Notes under the pieces: generated by a model
Told to the model about the DNA's origin: nothing
The model's database searches: none
The model's input: only the letters and a program-made list of their open reading frames with translations
Position numbers and translations under genes: made by a program
Origin: Daldinia sp. FL1419
Lineage: Eukaryota; Ascomycota; Sordariomycetes; Xylariales; Hypoxylaceae
DNA length: 64,000 nucleotides
NCBI GenBank assembly: GCA_025201765.1
Contig: MU623375.1
Span: 186,001-250,000, forward strand
Direction of reading: 5' to 3'
In this document: one piece after another, positions 1 to 11,900 of the stretch
Numbering within the stretch: the first letter of the stretch is position 1
Layout of the letters: each line of letters opens with the position of its first letter

Positions 1-1019
1 CGGAAGACGACGCCGGTGCCCCAAAGGGGCTCGGTTTCTGTCCTAGAGTTGACGGTTGCCCGAACGCGCTTTGAGTAGCCTGGCTAAAAGCGGATGGCCC
101 TGCAACACTGTTTGCAAAGGGATTTGGTTTCTGACCCAAGACTGAGGGCTGGCCAAAGGCTGGAGCGGCTGGTCCCATCTGCGAAGACTGCCCGAAGACA
201 GGCTTTGGTGCCCCCAGATTGGAAGGTTGACCGAACGCCGAAGTAGAAGACGCTGCGCTAAAAGGATTGGGCTTTGGCCCCAGTGCTGACGGTTGCCCAA
301 ACGTAGACGTACTGCTGCCGAAAGGATTTGACTGTGGAGCAGACGAGAAGGGATTCTGATTAGAAGCGAGAGGATTCGGGAACCCGGCTTGAGGGGCAGG
401 CGCTGTGTCTCTTGCGAACACCTCATTGGAATTGTTCTGCTGACTGCCCTGCTTGCAGACATCTATACGGTTGGGGCGTTTGTTTTCGGCGGAGAGGATG
501 AATTGGATTGCGCCGTCGAGGTTGTTTAGCGCCGTCTGATTCTGTTGCTCAGCTTGTTGGACGAGAGCTGCAATTTCCGACATCTAGCTTAAACATCAGT
601 AACTAGCAAAGGGATAAACGATGACAGACCATACTGCCTGTTGTTGGTTGTTAGACCCCTTAACGTATAGCATGACTTCCTCGAGACTTTGCTCTCGCGG
701 ATATCCTCCGAATAATTGTTCTGGTGCATCTCTCCCGGGGCCGTAACATGACAACATCCATGATGGCCTTTCTGGTCCTAGGTCTGTTCGTATAATATCC
801 TTGGTTATTCTATAAGGGTTTTCTTGAGTTGAATTTCCTCCTGTGCTTAGGGCGCTAAACCGGTTTGTATTTGCGTTGGTATGCGCGTCCTGGTGCTCGA
901 ATCGACAGGCAGCTGTATTGGTAAATGTTAGCTTGGGCATTTGAATAAAGCGCCAATCGCTTATTACCTCCATTTTTGCAGTAGCCTTGCTGCCAAAATT
1001 TACATATACGCCCCACCAT
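1..1019 (-). CDS. NUP42: Nup42/Amo1-like FG nucleoporin, 3'-truncated by window edge
   Basis: FG-repeat nucleoporin with an N-terminal CCCH zinc finger, expected at the cytoplasmic face of the nuclear pore in mRNA export. I join three exons: 1019-968, 912-635 and 583-1 (continuing off the window). Introns 967-913 and 634-584 have GTAATA..ACAG and GTATGG..CTAG ends. Joining exons 1 and 2 rebuilds the finger CKFWQQGYCKNGAACRFEH, split across the intron. It is followed by the block DLGPERPSWMLSCYGPGRD and PEQLFGGYPREQSLEEVML, which I recognise from fungal Nup42/Amo1. Exon 3 opens with a QQAEQQNQTALNNLDGA-type helical segment, then FGQPS/NPF FG-type repeats up to the edge. The first ATG of the joined frame is just upstream of the finger, which supports the start. 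An in-frame ATG also begins exon 3 and could mislead a caller into a truncated model. Family assignment is strong; the C-terminus is not seen. Confidence 0.88.
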
Positions 1020-1645
1020 GTTGATAAGTCGAGCAGCATGGGAGTGACGCGAGGATGGTTGTGTTGATGAACAAGCTTAAAAAGTTGGTGGATTTTATCA
1101 GCCTTTTCAGCCTTGCATGGCACTAATGTTAGCGGACTCCTCATCTGCCAACCACTGGAACGAACGCCACACGCATTCATTAAATTATGTTTGCATCGAA
1201 TTCGTAGGTATGTTACCTGGGTAGGTACCTATATATACGAATGCTCCTTCTCATAGGTAATAGGTACATTAGGAGGTATACATAAGAGAGCCCTAGGTTA
1301 GAGGCATGAAATATTAGAAGGTAGTTATTAGGTATTACATCCTGGGGGACCTAGGTACCAACCACTTTTATGGAATTTCTTTCTACGTAGTTACCCTGTT
1401 CCACTTACAAGTTCGCGCTGGACCCATTCAATCTCACTCATCCACTTTTCCAGATTAATAAATATCCTGGTATTTAAATTCTACGTCGGTATTCACATTT
1501 CACACTTATCGGAAATGGATGCCCATCATGAACAATTCTGGGCTTATAGCGTACGTATAAGTGTCAACGCTAGGTAACAACCTCGCAAGGCGAAATAACA
1601 TATAATTGCAAATATGGTCATAAGACAAACGATCCGTCTTATAAT
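1020..1645. other. Spacer: promoter side of NUP42-like gene, 3' side of GH5 gene
   Basis: No gene is visible. It contains a cluster of TACCTA/CCTAGGTA words at about 1205-1370. Both flanking genes are on the minus strand, so it should hold the NUP42-like promoter and the GH5 terminator. Confidence 0.5.
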
Positions 1646-3053
1646 CTATCCCTGAGCAGTCGCCCTCGCAAGGGGCTTCAATCCTCCCTCAATGTACGCC
1701 GACGATCTCCAATCCGACCAGTCATGTTTCAAGAGACCCCACGTCTCTTCAAAATCTTGCCTTCCCGATCGTATGTAATAACTGCCCGAGACCACCCAGA
1801 TAAACCACCCAGCCTTCTGCTCCGCGAGGTATTCGGCGATACAAGTAGCATATGTTCCTTGCCACGCGTTGCCTGACATGTCGAAGCCAAATTCGGTCAG
1901 CAGTACTGGGAATACGTTTACCGTTTTGGAATCGTCGGCGTGCAATGCCTGGAAACCGCTGTTATATAGTGAGCTTTTAAGACTATTGCAGTTGTTCGCG
2001 CTGTTCTGGTAGTTATGGATCTCCAGCACCAGCTTGTTTGCGTAGCCCTCGAAGTCGGCTTTGCTGAACTTGGCGCTTCCCGGCGTAAATGCCGTACCTT
2101 GGACTACCGGCGTGATATAAGTATCGAAATCCAAACCAGAAAGGAAGATAAGCAAGTCCGGATTCGCCGAGTTAATTGCATCCGTACCCTTCTTAATGTT
2201 GGTGTACCAATTTTGCCAGTTATATGATTGGCTAAGTGTCGGGTTACCGTCCGGTTTCCGAAGCTCATTTCGCAGCGACATCGACGTTAGCGCTGGCCAA
2301 TCTTTTCCATGATTTGCCATATATGAGAGACCTCGGGTCCAGTTATCCACGTCTTCCTTCAGGTTAGTCGTTTGTACGAAGAATCGAGAACCAACAATGC
2401 GCGCTGCTTGCGGACTATGTTTCGATTTGCATTTACAGGGACATTCACGTACTATAATCTCTGTCTCCAAACCAAGAGTTGCCGTCGTTGGTAGAGCAGC
2501 ACCAAGCAGCCTTGGACATGTGGTTGTCCAAATGGACAAAAACTTGTTGCTTAGCGCACTCTGCGGCAACGGCGTCGAAAACCTGTAGGCGAGTAGTGCT
2601 ATCGTTAAAAGAAGGGTTTTTCGCGAGAAACTGGCTATAGACCTTGGGACCATTTGTCTGGCCAAGCGCCTTGGTAAACGAGTCCTTCACAGTCGTATCC
2701 TTGTTGTTATTGCTATATATTTCGTCGATCATCTGAATGGCGTATGTTAGACGAATCGCATTCATACCCGCACTCTTAATCTTAGACACGACGCCCTCGA
2801 TAGATTGATACTGTAGTCCGTCCGGTATCATCACCTCCCCGTGGCCTGGCCAGTTGGTGCCGGCATAGACGACGTTGTCACCCCGTGCGTTTTTCATGTC
2901 ACGGCCAGACGTAACAAGCGGCCCATATGGCCAACTATCGGCGCGGGTGTTAATGCCGTCTACCTTCAGCGGTGAAGCCCAAGATAAGGATGGGATGCCG
3001 CTCAAGGCAAGCAAAGACACGAGCGAATAACCCAATCTCAGACTCATCATCAT
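1646..3053 (-). CDS. Secreted GH5-family glycoside hydrolase (cellulase-like)
   Basis: Glycoside hydrolase family 5 type enzyme, likely a secreted beta-glucanase/cellulase. Two exons: 3053-2453 and about 2403-1646. The intron begins GTACGT at 2452 and ends at CAG 2404 or AAG 2407; both keep phase, so the boundary is uncertain by one codon. The product is about 452 aa. The N-terminus MSLRLGYSLVSLLALSG...SWA is a signal peptide. Three consecutive ATGs (3053, 3050, 3047) fit it better than the further upstream ATG at 3095. GH5 marks: an early GTNWPGHG strand, AGMNAIRLTYA, VHLDNHMSKAAWCCS, the acid/base Glu in SLRNELRKPD, and the nucleophile Glu in LLTEFGFD. The C-terminus EGGLKPLARATAQG lies right after the catalytic domain, with no carbohydrate-binding module. 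The substrate cannot be read from the sequence. Confidence 0.85.
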
Positions 3054-3876
3054 GACAAAATATGGATTTCCCACAACGATCACCATACACTTCAAGGGAC
3101 CTGTATCCCACGGGGCACGGTGGATTATATGTTGCTCGCCAAGACTGCATGTTCTACATATCGCTTCCGTACTATAATACTACCTTGTCCAATTTTTGAA
3201 GTCACATACGAAAATACAGGCGCTCCAGAACACCGTAGCCAGGTCAAGGTTCGGGAGTTCGTGAAAATATACTCCCGAGCGGCAGCTTTTCGCCACCTCT
3301 CAGGCTACGACCGATGGAGCATTGTTTTATATGATCATGGCATGCGTAGTATCTGCTCAGGAACAGAGAGGATTCGGATGACTGTTAGAAACCAGGAAAT
3401 GTGGAGAGGGGTTAAGTATGGCAGCGCCAAGCTGGTCGCCGGTGGGCATAGCACAACGGATTCGAATATTTCCGTCGTCATTCATCCAGATTGCCGGCAT
3501 ATTCTCCCCACATATGCAGTCTCGGCCAGCGGAAGCAAGTCCTTATAATGGACTAGGCCGAGCCAGTGCACTCGATATTAAAATTATTTACATAGCTACT
3601 CCTGGGCAAGGAACCGTTGCCGGAGTCGAAGTATCGAGTGCCGGACTTAATTATCCCGTCTGGTTCCACGAGTCGAAAAAGATAACAAAGGTTCTTTACC
3701 AAGAATGCGATGCTAACAACTAGGTTCTAAATATAATCTAGTCTAGTCTGTCCGAATCGCACTTCTGTTGGCTTCCTAGCTCGTATCATTTAAGTCTTAT
3801 CAACTGGCGGCTTCATGTATCATCGCCTCATTTCGGATAATTCATGATCTCCTATTCAGTGAGTATTACTACAGTT
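3054..3876. other. Spacer between GH5 gene and P450 gene
   Basis: About 0.8 kb holding the GH5 promoter and the P450 3' region. Plus-strand frames at 3120-3548 and 3418-3723 are open but show no motif, signal peptide or family resemblance, so I do not call them genes. Confidence 0.4.
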
Positions 3877-5645
3877 TTAGATCTTCCTAAACTCAACCAT
3901 GGGCCCGTCTTTAAAGCTCGTGAATTGGTCGATTAGTTGGAATTCGTCCACGCGTCGTCGACCCCATTCGAGATCGGGATTGCCCTCAGCCGGGTCAAAA
4001 CCGGCAGACTTGCGCAAATCATACATGTATAGCGTTCTAGCCAACGTCGTCATCATCTCAATATACGCAAGGCCTTTCCCTATACACCCTCGAGGTCCGA
4101 TGGAAAAGGGACAGAAAGCGCTCTGTGCCAAAGATACGTCTTGTTCCGTTACATCGTTCTCACTTGTTTCTCCAAACGTCTTGTGTGAGCCCTCAATCCA
4201 ACGTTCCGGCACATATGAGAATGGGCGTGGATAGTACGCTGGATTATGGTGAATGGTGTAATGAGGAGTACCAACGACAATCCCTTCGGGTATATACTCG
4301 CCGTCGATCTTGATACCGCCCTTTAAAACCTCACGAGGCAAGATTCCGCCTACCGAAGGGGACATGCGCATGGCTTCATCAATGCACGCCCGAAGGTAGG
4401 TGCACGAGTTCAGCGCCGGGCCCTGGCATATCTCTTCCACGTCTTTAAATTTTGACCGCACTTCTTGGCTCGCTTTTTGCAGTGCCACCTGATTACGGAC
4501 TAGATAGAACAACGTCGCTGCCATTGCAGTTGATGTTGTGTCGCTTCCTGCGATAATCCTTACAAGCAATGTTAGCAAGCATGGCCTACGTACAGACCGT
4601 CTACTTAAACACTCACAGCAAATTCGATTCTCCCCATAACTCGGACATTGCAAATCCCTGTCCGGTTTCGGGATCCCGTGCTTTAAGGAGGTGATAGAAG
4701 AAATCTCGACGGTCCGTGTCGTCGCCTAATTTGGTTCGTTCCGCGAGTTGGGCTTTGCTATACGCCATGTACTTCTCTCGACCGGTTGCGATCCTACGGA
4801 ATAGGATTTTATCAAGGTGAAGTTTACCTACAATGGACATCGTCCCGCACTACCATGGTTAGCGTGTCGGTGACAATCGAAAGTGAAAGGGCGAGCCACT
4901 CACAATGAGGTGTCTCGTAGTAGCAAGCGAGACTAGCTCGAGCGCATATCGATTATCAGGCTTCTCCAACATGTGGAAGGCTTTTCCAAAACACAGATCC
5001 CCGAGGATATCCATGGCAAGGTAGTTACACCAGTCGGCCATGTTCTTAGGCACGGTCCATCCTTTTTGTTCATCACTCGCTCCGAGGCCAATCTGTTCGC
5101 AGAATGACCGCACGTTGGCTAGAATATACCTTTCCATCTCTTTGACGGCCCCGTCTGAGAACGCCTGCGAGAGGACCCTCCTCTTCCGAGCATGCAGGGC
5201 TTTGTCTCTCGTGTTGTGAGTATTCGACGCCGGGTGGACAAACGCATCGTAGAACTCTGCTTTCCTTACGTTGGATTTGAATCCGTAAATCTCCTTGAGC
5301 GCCGTGTTTGAATTAAATGAAACGCTATTAGGTCCAAACCGGACGACCTTGCCGTATTTCTCGTGTAGGCGCCAGAACTCCAGGTGTCGGTCTCCTCTCC
5401 AGGCATGATATAATTGGTAGGCATCTGTGATCTTGGCTATAAAAGGACCCGGATACTTGGCCAGTGGGTGGAAAAATAATCGATAAATAACAAACCCAAC
5501 AACCTAGGTAGGGAGTACATTATCAGCTTGCTTGTACTCGACATATTTATGGCCATTGAATTTGTCTTACATAGGTCGATGTCAACGCAACCGCGACGGT
5601 AATCGAATATGTCAAGTTAGCGAATACGGTAGCCATATTCGGCAT
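3877..5645 (-). CDS. Cytochrome P450 monooxygenase, membrane-anchored
   Basis: Class II microsomal-type fungal P450. Four exons fit in phase: 5645-5571, 5503-4904, 4849-4617 and 4558-3877. The introns (67, 54 and 58 nt) begin GTAAGA, GTGAGT and GTGAGT. The product is 529 aa. Exon 1 encodes a short hydrophobic N-terminus that joins VVGFVIYRLFFHPLAKYPGP, the usual anchor plus Pro-rich hinge. Key motifs: I-helix AGSDTTST, ExxR as DEAMR, the PERW block, and the heme loop FSIGPRGCIGKG with its Cys ligand. The GILPREVLKGG..IPEGIVVGTPHY region resembles benzoate-4-monooxygenase/CYP65-like fungal P450s, but no family number or substrate can be assigned. There are no biosynthetic neighbours, so it may act in detoxification or catabolism. 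All essential motifs are intact. Confidence 0.9.
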
Positions 5646-7385
5646 CACAGGGCTGGGCACCCGCCTAGGTACTCAATGTATATTCTCTAGAACGAGGTAA
5701 ATTGATTAGGGATTGCTTATTCTCGAGTTTGTCGCTGTCAGGAGGTTGTTAGAGGGTTAATATCAACAAAATTTACTTGACATGGCCTTGGGTTTCCCGT
5801 TCACCACAACTTCATGCAATAACTGCTATGTCTAGGTATCCGTATCAGAGTTTAGCCACGACTAGTAGACGATTTAAATATTTTAGATATATGTCTAATG
5901 TAGAAGACCTCGGCTTTTCACGGTAGGGGAAAATTCTATGGAGAAGCCGAGAGTACGGAACGCTGACGGAACTGACGTCGTGGATTTTACCCAATGAAGT
6001 TGAAGTCCGGCGCGGTTACCAACGGGAACTTGAGAGCCGCGCCTCCAATTTCAAGTTACAATGTCTTTTAGTTTATCGTCTTTCCTTAACCTATCATACC
6101 CGTAGAAATGTAATCATTTTTATCACGCGGTTCGGATTAGTTAGGTGTTCGGCCTTCTCTGCCGATCTGTAGAATTCGTTAGCCGTCCTATGCCGCCGCA
6201 CGAGATGTTCGAAATGCATGCGATGCTTATAATGGTTGTCTTTTCGTTGGCCAGCTCGGTAAGCAATGCATGCGGTCTACCGGATATAACAGACCTATGT
6301 GTGCGTCGTCGTTGGACTTGTTATCATAATGCTGCTCTTCTTGTGTCCCATGTACCAAGCATACAGCATGCAGCATAATGAAGCAACGCCGAACATTAAA
6401 GTGATTGATAGGTACCTATTATGTCAGAACAGTTAATGAGTAGGCTTTCCAGTTTACTTATTATTCATATTTCAAATTATACCTATATGTGCCTCATATC
6501 TGGGTACAGTTAGGTAGGTATACAATGCCTACCTCTATTAATATATTACGTCCATACATCTTATTATTTAGAATGAATGATAAGAAGTATTAGGTAGGTA
6601 CCTGGGTAGGTAGGTAGTTAATTAACTACCTCTAGTTAGTTAGATATACATAACTTGCCATACCTACCGGAACGGGCATTGCCTAGGTACCTAAGTACCG
6701 AGGTACATGTACTAATTTAGTATGGAAATGTTTAAATCGAAAACGTTCCATACTTATAAGTAGGTACTCTTGTATCAAAGTACCTATTAAAGTGTAACAT
6801 TGGAAGGACCCCTAACTTTTTGGTTTCAATTCGATCTTCAGGGGTCCTTTTTCTTAGTCGGTCCCCTCCAGTCGCCTCATCAGCGCTGTCATGCCCCCTT
6901 GGTCGGTGAAACATCACGTATCATGGTTTGTACCTCCTTGTAGTTTGGTGGATGGAAGGGATACTTTCACTCATTTTGGTATTTATCTTTCTTTCCCACC
7001 TTCCTTCATGTGAAAATACGAAACATCGTTAGTTATTCATCTCATCCGTTCTCTTCTACACTTTACTGTTTTTGCTATCCTTACAATCCTTACGATCCAA
7101 CTTGTGTACTCTCTTTTTCTTTTTCCTCGTAATTTGTCTTTTATTTCCTCGCTCTTACACGTGCGACAGACCCCCCTCGAACAACGCCGAGGTCACATTC
7201 ATTTTTAATTAGCGTTACTCGGAAACACCCGACTTGTAAATCAGCGATTTTGGGTAATGAAGGAGACGATCGTGAAGTACGACAATTGAACAATCAGGAA
7301 TTGGAATTGATTATCACATCGAGCACTGCCTTACACCCAGCTACCCAGCTACCCAGCTACCCAGCTATTACCTATTATCTACGTC
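5646..7385. other. Gene-poor spacer with dense TACCTA/CCTAGGTA words
   Basis: About 1.7 kb with no supportable gene. It is dense in TAGGTA/TACCTA words at 6405-6690. The right part (about 6950-7200) is pyrimidine-rich, as in fungal promoters, and precedes the membrane-protein gene at 7386. The frames at 6145-6378 and 6732-6917 carry no motif. Confidence 0.45.
7333..7367 (+). repeat. Short tandem repeat, 8-bp unit (CTACCCAG)x4
   Basis: Four head-to-tail copies of an 8-base unit, the first with one mismatch (ACACCCAG). It lies about 20 bp before the start codon at 7386, so it would be in the 5' untranslated region or core promoter. Confidence 0.85.
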
Positions 7386-8054
7386 ATGAGCCCCTTTCCC
7401 GTTAGTCGGTCGATACCGATCCCATCCGCGACGTCGCTAGCGTCGCACTTTTCTAGAGCTGTTTCTCACGTCTTGACAACGCGCGATGAAGACGAAGAGA
7501 AGAAATGCCATCCACGTCCTGACATAGACCTATGTCAAAAGCCTGACGCAGGCTCACCAACAACCGCAATTGTATTCGGGACAATAGGGTAAGTCCATAT
7601 TTTAGGCGCAAGCCGAAGAAGAAAAAGTAGCCAGAGGATGAAGATGCGATCTATAAATTATTTACAAGGAGAATACCTGTTGACGAGAACTCCTCCTGCT
7701 TTTCTATATAATAGCGGTCTCCTTGTTGCTATAACAGTCGCGGTGCTTGCGGTGCTGCATATCAGACACCAACGGCAGGAAAGACGAGAGTTTCCCAAGA
7801 ACAACGAAGAACTCGACGACTATGGCATGGGCCCGATGCCAACCACTACCACCAAACCACCTACCAGGCCTCAGAAGGCATATCAACAGCCACACGTAGA
7901 ACTGGATGACGGCGACGATCTCAAACCGCCCGGGCGGCGGGATTCTTTAAATTCCCTCGCGCGCTCCATTCGTGGCAACCCCGACGCGTATAGGTCGAGA
8001 CCGGACGATACTTCCCACGACATGAAGCCCGTAGAGCCTGTCAGTCAGTTGTAA
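7386..8054 (+). CDS. Small single-pass membrane protein of unknown function
   Basis: Two exons join in phase: 7386-7588 and 7715-8054, with a 126-nt intron starting GTAAGT and ending TAATAG. The product is 180 aa. The join places one hydrophobic helix across the splice: TTAIVFGTIG from exon 1 continues as GLLVAITVAVLAVLHI in exon 2. The helix is followed by a basic RHQRQERRE stop-transfer and an acidic/Pro-rich tail with DDYGMGP, PHVELDDGDD and a RRDSLNSLARSIRG motif. The tail resembles a conserved Pezizomycotina family of single-TM proteins that I know only as hypothetical; that is recollection, not a search. The N-terminal 65 residues are Ser-rich with no clear signal peptide. Exon 2 read alone gives a different, wrong N-terminus from an ATG inside the intron. 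Confidence 0.72.
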
Positions 8055-8734
8055 GATGGAAGAAGGAAGGAGGATAGAACATGAAGGAGAGCGACGTCCA
8101 TCGACAAACTCGCTTGATAAAAAATAAAGATCGATAAATAAGTAGATCTAGTGATAGGTCGAGTCGTAAACTAATTTATACTCTAATTGGTTTCCGTTTT
8201 CAAGACTACCTACCTCCTATGACGATCCGAGATTTGAATCTATCCTTTATACTATAACTCATACCACCCTATATTATTATTTTCCGCGCAATTAGCTTAG
8301 ATCAGGTACAAACACCAGTCTTGATTATATTTAAAAACCCTTGTCAGCTAGAATTAGCTGCTGCGTTTGCATTCAAATATGAGATGAGCACACAAGATAC
8401 CTATAATATATTAGGTCCATTATGAGGTAGGTTAAAGCGCCTACGTAGGTAGTGGTGTTTCCGTAGAACGTACCGGCAGGTAGCACTGGGCATCTCACGT
8501 ATACCGAGGCAGGCTTCCAAACTTATCATTATATCTGGCCAGGCTCGCCGAGGAAACTCCTCAAACCGAGACATTTTCAATAGTCTCACTTTCAATTCGA
8601 TACATCATCACCAAGCCTCAACCCTCCTAAGAACACTTGCAGGCTCTGAGACGCATCACATCTCATAACTGTGGCCTATCTCGCCTGTATAACCCACAAC
8701 GTATAATCTACACGTTTATACACCCCCCTGAACG
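8055..8734. other. Spacer downstream of the small membrane-protein gene
   Basis: AT-rich 3' region of the plus-strand gene. The minus-strand frame at 8401-8595 has no recognisable feature. Confidence 0.4.
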
Positions 8735-8885
8735 CTAGGCTGCTTTGTACATTTGATGCCAATTATCTAATTCCTTAACGCCGCGCTCCCATGAGGGTCC
8801 CATTGCTTCAGCCCAGTCTCCATCCACTACAATGAGGCCCGTAACCCCCGTTTCGTCGACCGTCACGTCGCCATCGTTGAGCTAC
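8735..8885 (-). other. Unassigned coding-like block, possible terminal exon
   Basis: A minus-strand frame of about 49 codons ends in TAG at 8735-8737 and begins just after an acceptor-like GTAG. It reads like protein: DGDVTVDETGVTGLIVVDGD, then WAEAMGPSWERGV and LDNWHQMYKAA. It lies 70 bp beyond the stop of the Swi1 gene on the same strand, but I found no Swi1 donor that joins it in phase. It could be an alternative last exon, a relic, or chance. Confidence 0.25.
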
Positions 8886-8956
8886 CTCGTTCGAATTACT
8901 CTAAACTTATTCATCAAGCTTCCGAGAATATGATCCGTTACTTAGGCATGTGGAAC

Positions 8957-11900
8957 TCAGCCCTCCAAACCAGCGTACGTGCTAAGTTGGTTTAGCAAGA
9001 ACGTCCACTTAGGACTCTTGAGGCTCTGCAATGCTCCAAAGAGGCTGTCTCTTGTGGGGAGGGCATTTGCCGGAATACTGGTAGGATTATTCGGATCTCT
9101 TGCCTTCTCGCTGAGTTTCCGAAGGGTGGAGACACCGCAAGTAATGATATAAAGGATATCCATATCTTCGCGGGGTTGAGCTCTAGGATTGCCACCTATG
9201 CGAGGGGCCGGCTCTGCTTGTGTGCATAGGGTGCGAATAAGACGGAAAAGGTTCTGCGCGAAACCCTCGCCGGATGATAGCCAAGCACGTGTTACCCCTG
9301 ACTCGTATCCCGGTGCTAGTTGAGCGATGATATCGGCGGCCAGTAAACCTTGCATTAAAAGGGCTTTGCGCGCCTCTACAAATGATGGTAGATTGGCCGG
9401 GCGGCTCTCTTTGTTTTGGTCGGGAATAGGGGATATGGCAAGACCAAAAGTCCGCGTAAGAAGCTCATAAGGGGGTGAGGCGACTGCATCGGCAGCGAAA
9501 ATTATTTTATAGTATGTCCTATTCGGCTCGTCTCGCGCTAAAAGCTTTGCTAATGAGTCGACGGCATGTGGAAGGTATGGGTGGAGAGAAGGTTCAAACG
9601 GCGAGAAAACTACCCGCTCCGTCGTTAGAGAAGGCCCCGGGGACGGCGCAAATGCGAGGAGGAATTGCAGGAGGCAAAGCGCTTGTTCGCGACCAGGTAT
9701 CTCGACAGAGCTCGCGACGTTGGATAGTAAGATTATAACGTCCTTCATAAAATCAAGGGTATTCCTTGGAGCGCGCAGTAGATTATCATGCGTACCTAAT
9801 GATCGTATTACGCTGCAAAGAAATTTGACTACGATCTCGTCGGCAAGAATCGCCTGGTTAACTTCCATAAAAGAGAAGTTTCGTAATATCGTAGTAATTG
9901 CTAACAGACGATCCGCGGCGTGTTCAAGCTCGTATTCCATATCCCCAAACACGTGAGGTTTGCGAAGGCTTATAGCTTCGAGGCGGCAGCTCCTCACGAC
10001 ATCTTCATAGGAAGTTAAGTCTATCTCATCAGAAACTGGGTCCGCCTTATCTGCGAGCAAGTCGACCTGCTCTTCCGCACAGTCTATCAAAGATTCTACC
10101 AAATCATCGCAAGCTCTTAGGTCGATAGAAAGATTCGGTATGTACTCGGCTGCGCGCGAAACAGATCCGAGAACATCGAGAGCTAGTCGCACCTCCCCAT
10201 GTATGCCGCATTGGAGACTTTTCGTGAGCGCATGGAGATCAATATTACCAAGCTCCTGAGGCTGTGGGACATCTGGTCTCCATTTTTCTAGATCGTTTCC
10301 TAGCTTTCGTATTGACTCAAGGTCAAAGCCACCATAGAGACCGGCGAGCATCTCTCGAGAACATGGCGCATATTCATCCGGGTCTGATGCGAAAGGTCCT
10401 GGGAAAGGTAAATTGGCAGCGGTTCCATTTGTGTGTGTGCCATCCACTTGCTGAGCCGGAAGCTGTGCTGGAATACCCGCACTCTTGCCAGTAGATGCGG
10501 GGGATTGGATAGAAAAGTCACCACTTGCTTGTCTAGTGTCGATACTTCGCGACATACTATTCCTTACGTGCCCTTGGTTTGTGCTGGGTGGTTGCTGGCT
10601 TATCCGTGGCTGCTGTGGCGTTGGGAAACCGTTGGCACTTCCTTGCTGTATTGCAGGCGTTATCTGTTTAATGGGCGTTTGTACGTGTGGTTGCTGCATC
10701 TGAGGAACTGGTCCGGGTTGCATTGGCTGCCCATGCGGTAGCTGACCCATTCTCTGCGGCATAACTTGTCCTGGTACACCCGGCATACTCGCTGGCCCGC
10801 CTGCTTGCTGCTTCATATGTTGAGTTCGTTGCTGCATTGCCCAAGCCTCCTCAAATTTCAACAAATTTTGTTCATATAACCCTCGCACTTGACTGGGGGC
10901 GGAAGGGATTTGCTGCGGGTTAAAACCAACCGATGCGGCGACCTGTGCCCAGAGGTTGCGGCCACTTACATTCCTGTAGCCGCCATATTTGGAGACATTT
11001 TGGAAAAGCTGAAGGAGATGCAGAGGTCGACCCTCAATAACAGGATTTGTTTCCAAGGGAAGTTGCCTTACCGCCATAAACGTCGTTAGATTTTTCAAGA
11101 ACGCATCCGGGTTGTTACCTCGCGGCATCTGTGAAGTCTGCTGAGGGTGCATAATACCAGGTGGCATCTGACCGTTCTGCATCGGCATCCCTTGCTTAGG
11201 CATCATACCTCGGCCTTGGGCCATAGACTGAGCCTGTATTTGCGCCGCCATCGGCATGCCGCCTTGCTGTAGCTGCTGCTGTAAACGCATTTGATATAAC
11301 ATCTTTTGTTGGTCCATAGTGCCACGTCCCTGTGCCGCTTGCATTTGTTGCATCTGCTGCTGCATTTGCTGGGTGAGCATTTGACTCGGGTGAACTTGTG
11401 GCATCTGCTGCGGCATCTGACCCATCGACGGAGGCATCATCTGTTGCGCCATAGGATTCTGGGCCGAAGGCGGTCTGGCCGGCGACGCGCCGGGTGTGTA
11501 GCCCGGGTTGAAACCTTGCGGGAAATTTTGTGGGTTCATGAACATGCCGGGCTGAGGCGTGCTACCATGATCCGATGGGACGGGAGACGCTTGAGGCCCA
11601 AACTGCTGGGAAGCTGGAGAGAAAGGATGTGGCGACGCGGTATTGACGCGTTGTGGTACGCTGCCGGGCCGTAGCTGGTTGCCAGCCATCACGGGAGACG
11701 GAGACGCGTTTGATGAGCCATTGGGTTGTAAGTGAGGGTAATGTTGCGGTTGATTGGGATTTTGCGGCTGCATCGCATTCGGTTGAAAACTTGGGAAGGG
11801 CGATTGCTGAGGCGTGTCGGCGCGCGACGTCGGTAACATACCAGGATTCTGTCGCGGAGACGCGCCAATGCTATCTTCCCTAGGCCGAGGTCGTTTCGAG

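Noticed and set aside
3120..3723. Two overlapping plus-strand frames between GH5 and P450
   Set aside because: No signal peptide, motif or splice support; they lie in the expected promoter region of GH5.
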